Source: Actinoplanes sp. L3-i22
Lineage (GTDB): Bacteria; Actinomycetota; Actinomycetes; Mycobacteriales; Micromonosporaceae
DNA length: 64,000 bases
Assembly: GCF_019704555.1 (NCBI RefSeq)
Contig: NZ_AP024745.1
Coordinates: forward strand, 8,564,501 to 8,628,500
Direction: 5' to 3'
Shown one piece after another: positions 21,201 through 27,907 of this stretch. The notes below the pieces were generated by a model. The model had not been told where the DNA came from, made no database searches, and saw only the letters and a list, made by a program, of their open reading frames with translations. Within the stretch, counting starts at the first letter, position 1. Every line of letters begins with the position of its first letter. The translations under genes and the position numbers were made by a program.

Positions 21201-22863
21201 CCTCCGCGGCCCGGGCCACCGGCTCCAGGCTGGTCATGGTGAGCCACTCGTCGGCGGCCTCGGCCGGGCGCCGGATGGCGTGCCCGACCAGGGTGGTCAG
21301 GGTGATCGCCTCGGCGATCGAGCCGACCTGGAAGGCCTCGGCGAGCGGATCCCGTTCGATCGCCTCGGCCAGGTGGTCCAGCGCGGTCTGCGCCTGGTGC
21401 AGCCGGGCGTCCAGGCGGTTCCGGTCGATCACGTCACGCCAGAGGAAGTCGCCGCCCTCCCGCGCCGGGCGCCAGGCGCGGCCCAGCCGCTCGGCGGCGT
21501 CCCGGACCCGCTGCAGCGACTGGGTGGTGAGCGGGATCGGCAGCTCGGCCGGGGCCGGCGCCTGTGCCACGTCGGTCATCTGCGCGCACATGCCGAGCAC
21601 GTCGTGCAGGCGGTGGCCGAGCGGCTCACGCACCTCGTTCATCGCCTCGGCGTAGGCGTTCAGCCGTCCGCGGTGCTCCCGCAACGCCTCGCGCTCGTCG
21701 GTGGACAGGTCCGGCGGCGGCAGCGGGATGAAGTCCAGGGCGGCGGCCAGGGTGGCCGCCACCTGGTCCCGGCCGGTCCGGCCGCTGTGCAGTTCGAGCA
21801 GGTAGTCGTGCAGGCCGGTGGGCTCGAGCCGGTCGAGGACGGTGTCCAGGGCGGCGGCCTTCTCGGCGACCAGCAGCACCCGGCGGCCGGCGTGCAGCAG
21901 ACCGCCGATCATGTTGGCGATGGTCTGCGACTTACCGGTGCCGGGCGCGCCACGCATTACGAAGGAGCGCCCGTGCAGGGCGGCGGCGACACAGGCCCGC
22001 TGCGCGGCGTCGGCGTCCAGCACCAGCGGCACGTCGTCCGGGGTGGCAACCTCGTCGATCCGCCGGCCGGTGATCACCTCGAACTTGAACGCGTCGGGCT
22101 GCGCCTCGGGGTGGGTGGCCAGCGCGCGGATCACCGGGTGCTCGAGGACCCGGCGCTCGTGGTCGAGCAGGTCGGTGTACATCACCTCGCGGTGCACGGC
22201 GAACCGGGTGAGCAGCACCGCCTCGTCGGAGTGCCAGTCCGGGTGGTCGCCGAGCGCGGCGTCCAGCCGGGCCCAGAAGACCGTGACGTCCAGACCGGCC
22301 AGGCTGTCCACGGCGGGCAGCTCGATGTTGTGCCGGCGCAGGCAGATGTCCAGGGCCGGGTTGACGATCGGGTCCTCGGCGCGGGCCCGCAGCCGCGGGT
22401 AGTCCTGCGGATCCGGGGTGACCAGGTCGACCGGGAGCAGCAGGATCGGGCTGACGTGCTCGTTCCCCCCGTCCCGCCAGCGGACCGTGCCGAGCCCGAG
22501 GTAGAGCGTGGAGACGCCCTGTTCGAGCAGGTCACGGCGCGCGGTCCGGCGCAGCGCCCGCAGCGTGGCATCCATCTCCGCGTCGGCCAGCGCGGTCTGG
22601 AACACGTGCGAGGCGCGTGGTCGTGGACCTTCCGCCTGTTCCTCGATGCCAAGGAAGCCGCACTCGCGCCCCTGTTGGAGCGCCTCGACGATACTGCGCG
22701 GCGAGGGGCTGACGATCTCGACCACCCCAGGCGCCGTGGTCCGCACGTCGATCAGCGGATTGGCGCCTGTGAGGTCGAGCAGCCCGTCCCGCCACTCGTC
22801 CAGTGTTGCCCGCACTCGGGCATCAGGCCGCCCGGTCAACCCGTCCGATTGATCCCACCGCAT
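15250..22863 (-). CDS. Giant DUF4011 / SF1 helicase / Vsr-like nuclease protein
   Basis: A 2537-residue protein. Order of parts: N-terminal DUF4011-like region (about 1-280); helicase domain 1A with Walker A GAPGTGKSQT at 305-314; a long helical insertion; Walker B IIDEASRVPVPDALT near 1195; GDDRQLPA near 1221; helicase motifs VQGDERDVVIFAIG near 1365 and NVATTRARRRLEVVSA near 1395; a Vsr/MutH-type nuclease (REase_MTES_1575 group) at about 1445-1545 with GYRVQSRVGAGAFRIDLAV, LGIECDGTSYDS and RLHRVWGTAWYLDR, whose Asp, Glu-Cys-Asp and Arg positions look intact. Then comes a ~750-residue acidic Ala/Glu/Pro linker with WPSA repeats, and a folded C-terminus (about 2345-2520) resembling DUF3320. 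Such helicase-nuclease fusions include proteins reported as antiphage (Hhe), so DNA defence or repair is the inferred role. It is co-directional with and 302 bp after a HIRAN-domain gene. Confidence 0.88.
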   Translation of the reverse strand: MRWDQSDGLTGRPDARVRATLDEWRDGLLDLTGANPLIDVRTTAPGVVEIVSPSPRSIVEALQQGRECGFLGIEEQAEGPRPRASHVFQTALADAEMDATLRALRRTARRDLLEQGVSTLYLGLGTVRWRDGGNEHVSPILLLPVDLVTPDPQDYPRLRARAEDPIVNPALDICLRRHNIELPAVDSLAGLDVTVFWARLDAALGDHPDWHSDEAVLLTRFAVHREVMYTDLLDHERRVLEHPVIRALATHPEAQPDAFKFEVITGRRIDEVATPDDVPLVLDADAAQRACVAAALHGRSFVMRGAPGTGKSQTIANMIGGLLHAGRRVLLVAEKAAALDTVLDRLEPTGLHDYLLELHSGRTGRDQVAATLAAALDFIPLPPPDLSTDEREALREHRGRLNAYAEAMNEVREPLGHRLHDVLGMCAQMTDVAQAPAPAELPIPLTTQSLQRVRDAAERLGRAWRPAREGGDFLWRDVIDRNRLDARLHQAQTALDHLAEAIERDPLAEAFQVGSIAEAITLTTLVGHAIRRPAEAADEWLTMTSLEPVARAAEGLLRHLKALHQAEDAVRARAGVTWSALPAPGKLPLIPSLAHLKPPAVELLPLTAAKARGLARRFADESDRLEQHQHSLDRVTARLGLPNVVAFTDLPRLSAIVDLLSRPDKPEPAWFDAMGTQAAHASMRNLRRVVNVVKAAEARAREHFSENALAEPVDELVERFAHQHKGIGKLRAPYRRDKKAAADIARPDVKRSQAVANLDAAAAWKRALEELDQAEREQAGILGKHWQRLDTDFDAIERALATAEETLRVTPPEALPTLIERICAPTPNSAIIRIVGEAGKEFERWTAALRPPPEPAPRPALATGPIHDAVTWLRAHVEPFTAVAELVQAYSVAATRDFTLAEAAAIGLLRESASEAAAALSSNAKDYAKVLGNAYRGTQTDVEALAAAMAWTSEARRIRNGGDIAFTTEQADVLGRTRPSDTLPARVAEWQSARDWILRAFAPSRHPALSVALDERETARVLLRELLEDNRGQQEWFDYQAARTVLAEHGLDAVVDFCTREDLPVEQILPVLGRALFQSWADAIIREDDRLAPLDAVARDRLVGEFRIWDAQLQRAAAGEVMNAVDALQPAEAAAGEAALLRASAAYQGRRPPVRELFARTAHAAMAVKPCLVMSPADVSRLLPADLHFDVVIIDEASRVPVPDALTCAYRGNALVICGDDRQLPAAPIPGGDPRSILDVALACGAFRVLDLGTHYRSRDESLIAFANHAFYQGRLNTFPAFAAAGPDSGVQLYPATGEMSMAELVATRVAHHLVTRPDRSLGVVVCTAEDAAHVEAAVADMVVPLEDDRLRGFFVKDLDAVQGDERDVVIFAIGSELGGLEGRDGWRRLNVATTRARRRLEVVSAVRARELSETDESLRHLATFLDYAARGIPALGLEEPDGDESQTPFEDSVRDVVRGWGYRVQSRVGAGAFRIDLAVRRSARRNAPFALGIECDGTSYDSAPTARDRDRLRDQVLDALGWRLHRVWGTAWYLDREREETRLRAAIEDAFAELPDEEAPELAVAQMSPAEAGITDQPIADAAEGYAAGYGEVKTTSAYGTSTAPTAPHAAQASSSADDRIEREPLSVDELAAAVAAAPAAAFAHAQPAAEARATGRLASAFTPAEPAAPARAADGPVSAFTQAESAAEDVAAVGPEQPAAEDFAAGDVPATFVDPDVIEPDHLFAWTDADDAGLAEAEAAAEADLAAAHETDDLRHLNSALADSDQADVEPLVAEIIEDAVLVAEHSLTEQVVVTEHLLTERVVVTEHPFTEHVVVTERVVAEHSTAEQQAGHGTLAGIAAQFAFAQAGAEELAAAEAYLGATLDTAIAQLNVDQHEPADWPAEAVAEPAMTAAHSAHAESATWATPSADYPVPSAAPASSALSTDSSARADWPFASRAEAPERVDWPVAEGSRVAPVTWPTAVRDETGEWDEAEDLTDRPAAASQKTVTTVQWPSAAREQPAEPVIAEEPGERQVSAVKWPSAARETLAEPVVAAEPGERQVSAVKWPSAGREDQTELAKRLATPAERSTATPPAEPTERRVSSIEWPSATAEQPVEWPSATMEQPIEWPSATAEQPSAAVEQPVEWSSAAVEQPDEWPAATAEQPSEWPAATLEEPAEWPSDAFAEPARWAPERAVSEVAWPVAARDDEAVASPEDLAEVAARFGVGTEELAAAAAQFLAGLDETAEPADRLGAISQIRAELTGSVNLDPELADAAAAVAERSVRSERVGRHAWYDEMEGQPDRAVAVGEFEETMAAPPGWTHHEAVLDVERDLVAPATETTAEMVAHTDEWAHPYQKADLDPLVPGASLTDPALRPELIAAVRRLAEIEGPVHISVALQRMREEWGLARITRPARAAIEAAIEEAGVAWDGAFLGDPDQEIPRVRHRTDGVARKADQVSDAELAIAVENLVVDGGVLSVDELLAAVARLYGWSARRSADFDARLTGLLADLVAGGHLLQQPNGLSAAHGLPEAIQLPRHESTHRHARHTSRH
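16340..16900 (-). repeat. WPSA coding repeats in the helicase-nuclease linker
   Basis: The linker region around residues 1985-2175 repeats an 11-residue unit of the form EWPSATAEQPV about ten times, with variants VKWPSAAREQ and VQWPSAAREQ. DNA units are about 33 bp. Trp-Pro spacing suggests short linear binding motifs or a bristle-like spacer; function unknown. Confidence 0.8.
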
Positions 22864-23165
22864 TTTTCCATTGCAGCAAGGCGACGGGCCGCATGGTGGC
22901 GTTTTTTCGGGTTAATCCGACGTTCTGCACGGATCGGACCACTTCGGGATCCCACCAGCAACAGCAGCCCCAGGAGAACCACCGACCGGCCGCCGACGGA
23001 GACCGCGGGCCGCCGAGGCCGGGAAACGAAGCGACCATCGGACGAGACCGCGGGCCACCTGAGCCGGGAACCGAAGCGGCCACCGAACGAGCCGGCGGGC
23101 CACCCGAGCCGGGAAACGAAGCGGCCGCCCCGGGACGGAGCGGCCACTGGTCGAGGTACGAGGGA
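22864..23165. repeat. Intergenic region with a 45-bp triple tandem repeat
   Basis: Three imperfect copies of a 45-bp unit start at 22999, 23044 and 23089 (cores GCGGGCCACC, GAGCCGGGAAACGAAGCG). The period is a multiple of three, so minus-strand frames give a repeated 15-residue string, but there is no ribosome site or plausible protein. Promoter elements for the helicase gene should be in the right-hand 130 bp (22864-22998), which is less GC-rich. Confidence 0.7.
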
Positions 23166-25286
23166 TCAGTCCCAGGTCGGGACCCACCACTGCCAGCCGA
23201 TCGGGGCGAGCGGCCAGCTGACGTCCGGCTGCCAGCCCTCCGGCGGGTACCAGCCGTCCGGCGGGGTGGGCCAGCCCGGCGGGACGACGAACTTGATGCC
23301 GGTCGGGGCGGACGGGATCGCCGGGTGCCGGTTCGCCTCGGGGGCGGGTGACACCGGGGCGCTGCCGGAGGCGGTGGCGGCGTGCTTGTTCATCACGACG
23401 GCGGAGAGCGCCGGGATGACGGTGGTCTCGGCGATCTCGCCCGAACCCCCGAACAGGCCGACCGGCGACCCGGCGCCATTGAACGAGCCGGCGGGCGAGC
23501 CGACGCTGCTGAACGAACCGGTCGACGACCCCGCGCCGAACGAAGCGCTCGACGAATCAGCGCCGAACGAGCCGCTCGACGAATCGGCGCCCGCCGGCGA
23601 GCCCGTGCTGCTGAACGAGCCGGTCGACGATCCCGCCCGGCCGAAGGAGCCGCTCGCCGGATCGGCGCCGAACGACCCGGTCGACCCGGTTGACCGCCCG
23701 TCGGCGCCGAACGACCCGGTCGACCCGGTTGACCGCCCGTCGACGCTGAACGAGCCGGTGGACTGCCCGTCGACACCGAACGAGCCGGTCGACCCGTTGC
23801 CGCCGAAGAGCCCGGCCGAAGCCGAGCCGGCGATCGGGGCCGCGGGACTGACCGGAATCCCGCTGATGCTTCCGGGCAGCGGAGCGGTCGGCACGCCCGG
23901 AATCGGATGGGCCGCCACCCCGGGAACAAAACCAGACGAACCCCCCGAAACAGGCCCCGTCGACATGCCCGGGATCGGGCCGGTCGACAAACCGGGGTTC
24001 GAGCCGGTCGACATCCCGTGGCTCGATCCGGACGACACACCGGAAATCGGGCCGGTCGTCATCCCGGGGTTCGAGCCGGACGACATGCCGGGGATCGGGC
24101 CGGTCGACAGGCCGGGCCCCGACGGGCCGGAGACGGAGCTGGTCGGGACCCCGGAGGTCGGAGTGCCCGGGTCGTCCGCCTGGGGCCGGCCGGCGATCGT
24201 CGGGACCGGGCCGCTGACCGACGCCGCCCAGCTCGGGACGGGGCCGCTCGGCTGCACCCAGGTCGGGACCAGTTCGCTGCGGTCCATCCAGGTGGGCTGC
24301 GCGTCGCTGGGCGTGGAGGCCCACGACGGCACGGCGTCGCTGGCGCTCATCCAGCTCGGCACCGCGGAGGTGCCGGCGGCCGGCAGCTCCGGCCCGGCGG
24401 CGGCGGGCATCATCGGGCTGGTCGCCGCGGGCGTTACCGGGGTGGTCGCGGCGGACGTCACCGGCGCGGTCGCGGCGGACGGCGAGACGGGCGCGACCCG
24501 GCCACTGGCGGCGGCGCTGCGAGCGGCCGGACCGGTCCAGCTCTCCGGCAGATCCTGGACCCGGGCGACGTACAGCAGAACTTCGGTCTTGTTGGCATTG
24601 CTCTTGACCACCGCACGGGCGGCCACGACGAGTCCGCGCTCGGCCTGGTACCGCAGGATCGGGGTGAGCTCGAAGCTCATCTTCGGGCTCAGGTCACCCA
24701 CCCGGCCGTCGCCGAGCCGGACCTCGACCAGGTGATCGGCCATCTCGTGCAGCGTCACGTAGGCCCAGCACTCGCCCTCCGGCCGCTGGTAGGGCGCCAG
24801 CGCGTCGGGGTGCTGCTCCTGCCCGTTGACCTGCAGCGCCGACCCGGTCGGCAGGAGCCGGTGCTCGTGCGCGGGCGGGTTGTTGGCCGGCATGATCATG
24901 TGCGGTTCGGCGAGGTCGAGGCGGATCGTGCCGACGAAGGCGGGCGGGCGACCGTCGTACTCTCCCCATTCCCGGCCGTGGATCTGCGCGTTGACCTCGG
25001 GGATCAGGTTGCGCTTGGCGAGCGTGGTGAGCACCCCGATGTACCGGGCGGCCTCGGGCCGTGGCAGGTGCCCGAGCAGCGCGGTGTCGGCCCAGACCCC
25101 GACGGCGTTGCGATCGTGGCGATTGCTGCGGTCGGGCATCAGCTGGACCGGGATGGTTATGTCGGTGCCCTGGGGGTTGAAGTCGTTTCCGAACAGCGCA
25201 CGTATCGACTTGGCGTAGTGCGTCTCGCCGACGACCTCGGCGCTAGCCCAGCCCGCTTGTCCCCAGAGTTGGAACCGATTTGCCAC
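23166..25286 (-). CDS. HIRAN-domain protein with Gly/Ser repeat linker and aromatic tail
   Basis: A 706-residue protein. Residues about 15-110 fit a HIRAN domain: VVGETHYAKSIRALFG, then LMPDRSNRHDRNAVGVW (xNxxDxNAVxV signature) and ALLGHLPRPEAARYIGVL. HIRAN domains bind DNA ends or damaged DNA in HLTF and in bacterial nuclease/helicase contexts. A second folded region continues to about 285. Residues about 290-655 are Gly/Ser/Pro/Thr repeats (GPIPGMSSGSNPGM type, then STGSFGADGR type). The last 45 residues form a Trp-rich tail (PPGWPTPPDGWYPPEGWQPD) common at the ends of actinobacterial proteins. The GTG start has TAACGT six bases upstream, a leaderless promoter. It precedes the helicase-nuclease gene on the same strand. 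Confidence 0.85.
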   Translation of the reverse strand: MANRFQLWGQAGWASAEVVGETHYAKSIRALFGNDFNPQGTDITIPVQLMPDRSNRHDRNAVGVWADTALLGHLPRPEAARYIGVLTTLAKRNLIPEVNAQIHGREWGEYDGRPPAFVGTIRLDLAEPHMIMPANNPPAHEHRLLPTGSALQVNGQEQHPDALAPYQRPEGECWAYVTLHEMADHLVEVRLGDGRVGDLSPKMSFELTPILRYQAERGLVVAARAVVKSNANKTEVLLYVARVQDLPESWTGPAARSAAASGRVAPVSPSAATAPVTSAATTPVTPAATSPMMPAAAGPELPAAGTSAVPSWMSASDAVPSWASTPSDAQPTWMDRSELVPTWVQPSGPVPSWAASVSGPVPTIAGRPQADDPGTPTSGVPTSSVSGPSGPGLSTGPIPGMSSGSNPGMTTGPISGVSSGSSHGMSTGSNPGLSTGPIPGMSTGPVSGGSSGFVPGVAAHPIPGVPTAPLPGSISGIPVSPAAPIAGSASAGLFGGNGSTGSFGVDGQSTGSFSVDGRSTGSTGSFGADGRSTGSTGSFGADPASGSFGRAGSSTGSFSSTGSPAGADSSSGSFGADSSSASFGAGSSTGSFSSVGSPAGSFNGAGSPVGLFGGSGEIAETTVIPALSAVVMNKHAATASGSAPVSPAPEANRHPAIPSAPTGIKFVVPPGWPTPPDGWYPPEGWQPDVSWPLAPIGWQWWVPTWD
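23662..23739 (-). repeat. Perfect 39-bp tandem duplication in the HIRAN gene
   Basis: Two identical 39-bp copies (23662-23700, 23701-23739) encode 13 residues each of the TGSTGSFGADGRS type. Further degenerate copies flank them. Perfect identity implies recent slippage. Confidence 0.8.
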
Positions 25287-25392
25287 ACGCGAACGTTAGT
25301 GTCTGCTTTCCGTCAGTCACGTCGTCCGTACGGATGACGACCGCTGGCCGGACGGTCCGTATCTGAATGATCAACTCTAAGCAGCGTTCAGG

Positions 25393-25421
25393 AAAAGCCC
25401 CGGCGACCTTCCGGGGCTTTT
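25393..25421 (-). terminator. Rho-independent terminator of the oxidoreductase gene
   Basis: AAAAGCCCCGG (25393-25403) and CCGGGGCTTTT (25411-25421) form a perfect 11-bp stem with a 7-nt loop and T-runs in both directions, 17 bp past the stop at 25438. Confidence 0.88.
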
Positions 25422-25437
25422 GCCCTCCGAACTCCCG

Positions 25438-26436
25438 TTAGCCGAGCTTGATGACCATCTTGCCGGTGTTCTCGCCGCGCATCAGACCGAGGAATGCCTC
25501 CGGCGCGCCGGCGAGACCGTCGACGACCGTCTCCTGGGCCGAGATCCTGCCCGCGCGCAGCCACCCGCCGACCTCGGTGACGAAGTCCGCCATCCGGTTC
25601 CGGTGGTTGCTGACGATGAACCCGCGCAGGTTCAGCTCCTTGCCGATGGCCAGCGCCAGGTTCCGCGGCCCGGTCGGCGCGGACGTCTCGTTGTACTGCG
25701 AGATCGCCCCGCAGAGCGCGATCCGGCCGTACTTGTTCAGCGACTTGATCGCCGCTTCCAGGTGGTCCCCGCCGACGTTGTCAAAGTACACGTCGATGCC
25801 GTCCGGCGCGGCGGCGCGCAGCTGACTCCGTACCGAAGCGTCTTTGTAGTTGAATGCCGCGTCGAAGCCCAGGTCATCGACCAGGTGCTTGACCTTCTCG
25901 GCCGAGCCGGCGCTGCCGATCACGCGCTTGGCGCCGCGCAGCTTGGCGATCTGCCCGACGACGCTGCCCACCGCGCCGGCCGCGCCGGAGACGAAGACCA
26001 CGTCGCCCTCGCGGAACTGCGCGATGTCCAGCAACCCGACGTACGCGGTCAGCCCGGTCATGCCGAGCAGCCCGAGATACGCCGACGGGGTGGGCGCCGC
26101 GGCCGGGTCGACGACCCGCGCGTGCCCGGCGTCGAGGACCGCGAAGTCCCGCCAGCCCAGCCCGTGCAGCACGGTCGCGCCGACCGGCACCTCCGGCGCG
26201 TTCGACGCCACGACCTCGCCGATCGCCGCCCCGTCGAGCGCCTTGCCGAGCTCGAACGGCGCCACGTACGACTCGACGTCGTTCATCCGCCCCCGCATGT
26301 ACGGATCCACCGACATGAACTGGTTGCGGACCAGCACCTGCCCCGGCCCAGGCTCGGGCGTGGGCAGCTCGACGAGCGCGAAGTTGTCGGCGGTCGGCCA
26401 CCCGCTGGGCCGGCTGGCGAGACGGATCTCCTGCAT
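25438..26436 (-). CDS. NADP-dependent medium-chain oxidoreductase (LTB4DH/CurA type)
   Basis: A 332-residue NADPH-dependent enzyme that reduces alkenal or enone double bonds, by family. Signature pieces: RNQFMSVDPYMRGRMND near the N-terminus, GLTAYVGLLDIAQFREGD, the Rossmann motif VSGAAGAVGSVVGQIAKLRG, YFDNVGGDHLEAAI and GRIALCGAISQYN. No structural zinc Cys cluster is seen, as expected for this subgroup. Start MQEIRLASRP at 26436 is chosen over a longer open frame because AGGAG lies eight bases upstream and the family starts here. It is divergent from a TetR gene with two operators between them, so induction by a reactive carbonyl or similar ligand is plausible. Confidence 0.9.
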   Translation of the reverse strand: MQEIRLASRPSGWPTADNFALVELPTPEPGPGQVLVRNQFMSVDPYMRGRMNDVESYVAPFELGKALDGAAIGEVVASNAPEVPVGATVLHGLGWRDFAVLDAGHARVVDPAAAPTPSAYLGLLGMTGLTAYVGLLDIAQFREGDVVFVSGAAGAVGSVVGQIAKLRGAKRVIGSAGSAEKVKHLVDDLGFDAAFNYKDASVRSQLRAAAPDGIDVYFDNVGGDHLEAAIKSLNKYGRIALCGAISQYNETSAPTGPRNLALAIGKELNLRGFIVSNHRNRMADFVTEVGGWLRAGRISAQETVVDGLAGAPEAFLGLMRGENTGKMVIKLG

Positions 26437-26468
26437 GGGGACGCTCCTGACGTGAGGGGGACAGTTAC

Positions 26469-26503
26469 TCGACAGTATGTCGAAAAACTCGACGTTGTGT
26501 CGA
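26469..26503. promoter_or_regulatory. Tandem TetR operators, TCGAC-N5-GTCGA twice
   Basis: TCGACAGTATGTCGA (26469-26483) and TCGACGTTGTGTCGA (26489-26503) are equal-length palindromes whose centres are 20 bp apart, on similar helix faces. They lie between the divergent oxidoreductase and TetR starts; TACTGT, a possible -10 for the oxidoreductase, is inside the first. Confidence 0.8.
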
Positions 26504-26536
26504 CTCCGCACTGTCAGCCGCGTTACCGTCATGGTC

Positions 26537-27145
26537 ATGAGTCAACGCCGCCGCGGCCCGAGCAAGGGTGACCTGCGCGAACGCGCGATCCTGGACACCG
26601 CGCGGGACCTGCTCGCCCGCAAACCGCTCGCCGAGATCACCATCGACGAGCTGGCCGCCGGCGCGGAGATCTCCCGGAGCAGCTTCTACTTCTACTTCGA
26701 CTCGAAGCTCGCGGTCGTGGTGGCGCTGCTGCACGGGCTCGCCGGCGAGCTCGGCCGCGACTCCGGCCCGTGGCTGGACGGCACCGGCCCGGACCAGGAC
26801 GCCCTGCGCGCGTCCCTCACCGCACTCGCCGTACTCTGGCGTGACCAGGGAAGACTGCTGGCCGGAGCGCTCGCCGCCGCACCCGGCTGCCCGCCGATCG
26901 CCCGCTGGCGGGCCGGGCTGCGCGAGGCCCACGTCGAGCGGCTCGCCGCCCGGATCGGCCGGGACCGGGCCGCCGGCCACGCCCCGGACGGCCCCGCGCC
27001 GCACGTGCTCGCCGCGATGATCGACGACCTGCGCACCGCCGCGTTCACCTCCGCCGCCGACCCGGAAGCCCTGGTCGACGACCTGGTCGTGGTCGAGCTG
27101 CGGATGCTCTACGGCGATTTCCCGGTTCCTCCGTCGAACGGGTGA
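26537..27145 (+). CDS. TetR-family transcriptional regulator
   Basis: About 202 residues. The N-terminal domain is typical: KGDLRERAILDTARDLLARK, then ITIDELAAGAEISRSSFYFY and YFDSKLAVVVALLHG. The C-terminal domain has the all-helical pattern of the EthR-like group (ALRASLTALAVLWRDQGRLL). Starts at 26531 (MVMSQ) and 26537 (MSQ) are both possible; 26537 fits the family N-terminus. The twin palindromes just upstream are its likely targets and would control both this gene and the divergent oxidoreductase. A reductase gene follows 21 bp downstream and may be co-transcribed. Confidence 0.92.
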   Translation: MSQRRRGPSKGDLRERAILDTARDLLARKPLAEITIDELAAGAEISRSSFYFYFDSKLAVVVALLHGLAGELGRDSGPWLDGTGPDQDALRASLTALAVLWRDQGRLLAGALAAAPGCPPIARWRAGLREAHVERLAARIGRDRAAGHAPDGPAPHVLAAMIDDLRTAAFTSAADPEALVDDLVVVELRMLYGDFPVPPSNG

Positions 27146-27166
27146 CCGGCCAGGCAATCTGAGGTC

Positions 27167-27907
27167 ATGCGGATCGGTGTCATTGGCGCAGGGCAGCTCG
27201 GCGGCACTCTGGCGACCTGGTGTGCCGAAAGTGGACACGAGGTGGCGGTCACGTCGCGGCATCCGGACCGGCTGACCGACCTGGTCGAGCTCGGCGACGG
27301 GCACATCCGGGCGCTCACCGTCCCGGAGGCGGCGGCCTTCGGCGAGGTGCTGTTCTTCGCGCCGAACTGGGAGTCCGCCAGGGAGGCGATCGACCTGGCG
27401 CACGACGCGATGGCCGGCAAGGTGGTGATCGACGCCACCAACCCCGCGCACGTCAGCGTGCCGATCGAGGGCGCACCCGGCCCGGCCGGCCTCGGCTCGT
27501 TCGCGCCGGGCTTCCCGTCGACCCTCGACATCCCGTCGTTCGTCCGCGTGCCGGTCGCGCCCGGCACGAATCGCGAGCTCGGCACGGCCCCGAAGAGCGG
27601 CTTCGAGACCCTCATCGACTGGGCCCCCGACGCACACTGGGTGAAGGCCTTCAACACCATCTCCACCGACATCCTCGACCGGCGCCGCGGCCACGATCCG
27701 CTCCTCGCCGAATACGTCTGCACCGACCAGCGCGACGCCCGCGAGGCCGCCTGCCGGATCATCCAGGAGCTGGGCTTCGCACCGTTCTTCGCCGGCGGCC
27801 CCGAGGCCGCGCGCCTCACCGAGACCGGCGGCCCGCTCCAGAAGCTCGAGGTCGACGTCCAGGACGCGAAGGATGCCCTGGCCGAGGCCCTGGCCACGAT
27901 CCACTGA
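27167..27907 (+). CDS. NADPH-dependent F420 reductase-like protein
   Basis: A 246-residue Rossmann-fold protein of the F420H2:NADP oxidoreductase / NADP-binding family. The dinucleotide motif is IGVIGAGQLGGTLATWCAES, followed by the phosphate-recognising TSRHPDRL, VVIDATNPAHV and KAFNTISTDILDRR. A GAGG site is three bases before ATG. The distance to the upstream TetR gene is 21 bp, so an operon is likely. Whether it uses F420 cannot be decided from the sequence; members of this family also act on flavins and ketones. Confidence 0.8.
   Translation: MRIGVIGAGQLGGTLATWCAESGHEVAVTSRHPDRLTDLVELGDGHIRALTVPEAAAFGEVLFFAPNWESAREAIDLAHDAMAGKVVIDATNPAHVSVPIEGAPGPAGLGSFAPGFPSTLDIPSFVRVPVAPGTNRELGTAPKSGFETLIDWAPDAHWVKAFNTISTDILDRRRGHDPLLAEYVCTDQRDAREAACRIIQELGFAPFFAGGPEAARLTETGGPLQKLEVDVQDAKDALAEALATIH

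Noticed and set aside
22836..23147. Small minus-strand frame with a 15-residue repeat between the HIRAN and helicase genes
   Set aside because: It overlaps the helicase start, lacks a ribosome site, and its repeat is explained by the 45-bp DNA repeat.
14560..24735. A stop-free plus-strand frame of over 10 kb opposite the helicase and HIRAN genes
   Set aside because: It runs through intergenic DNA and its translation is Gly/Arg/Leu/Val shadow text. High GC at third positions removes stops from one antisense frame; the minus-strand proteins have clear domains.
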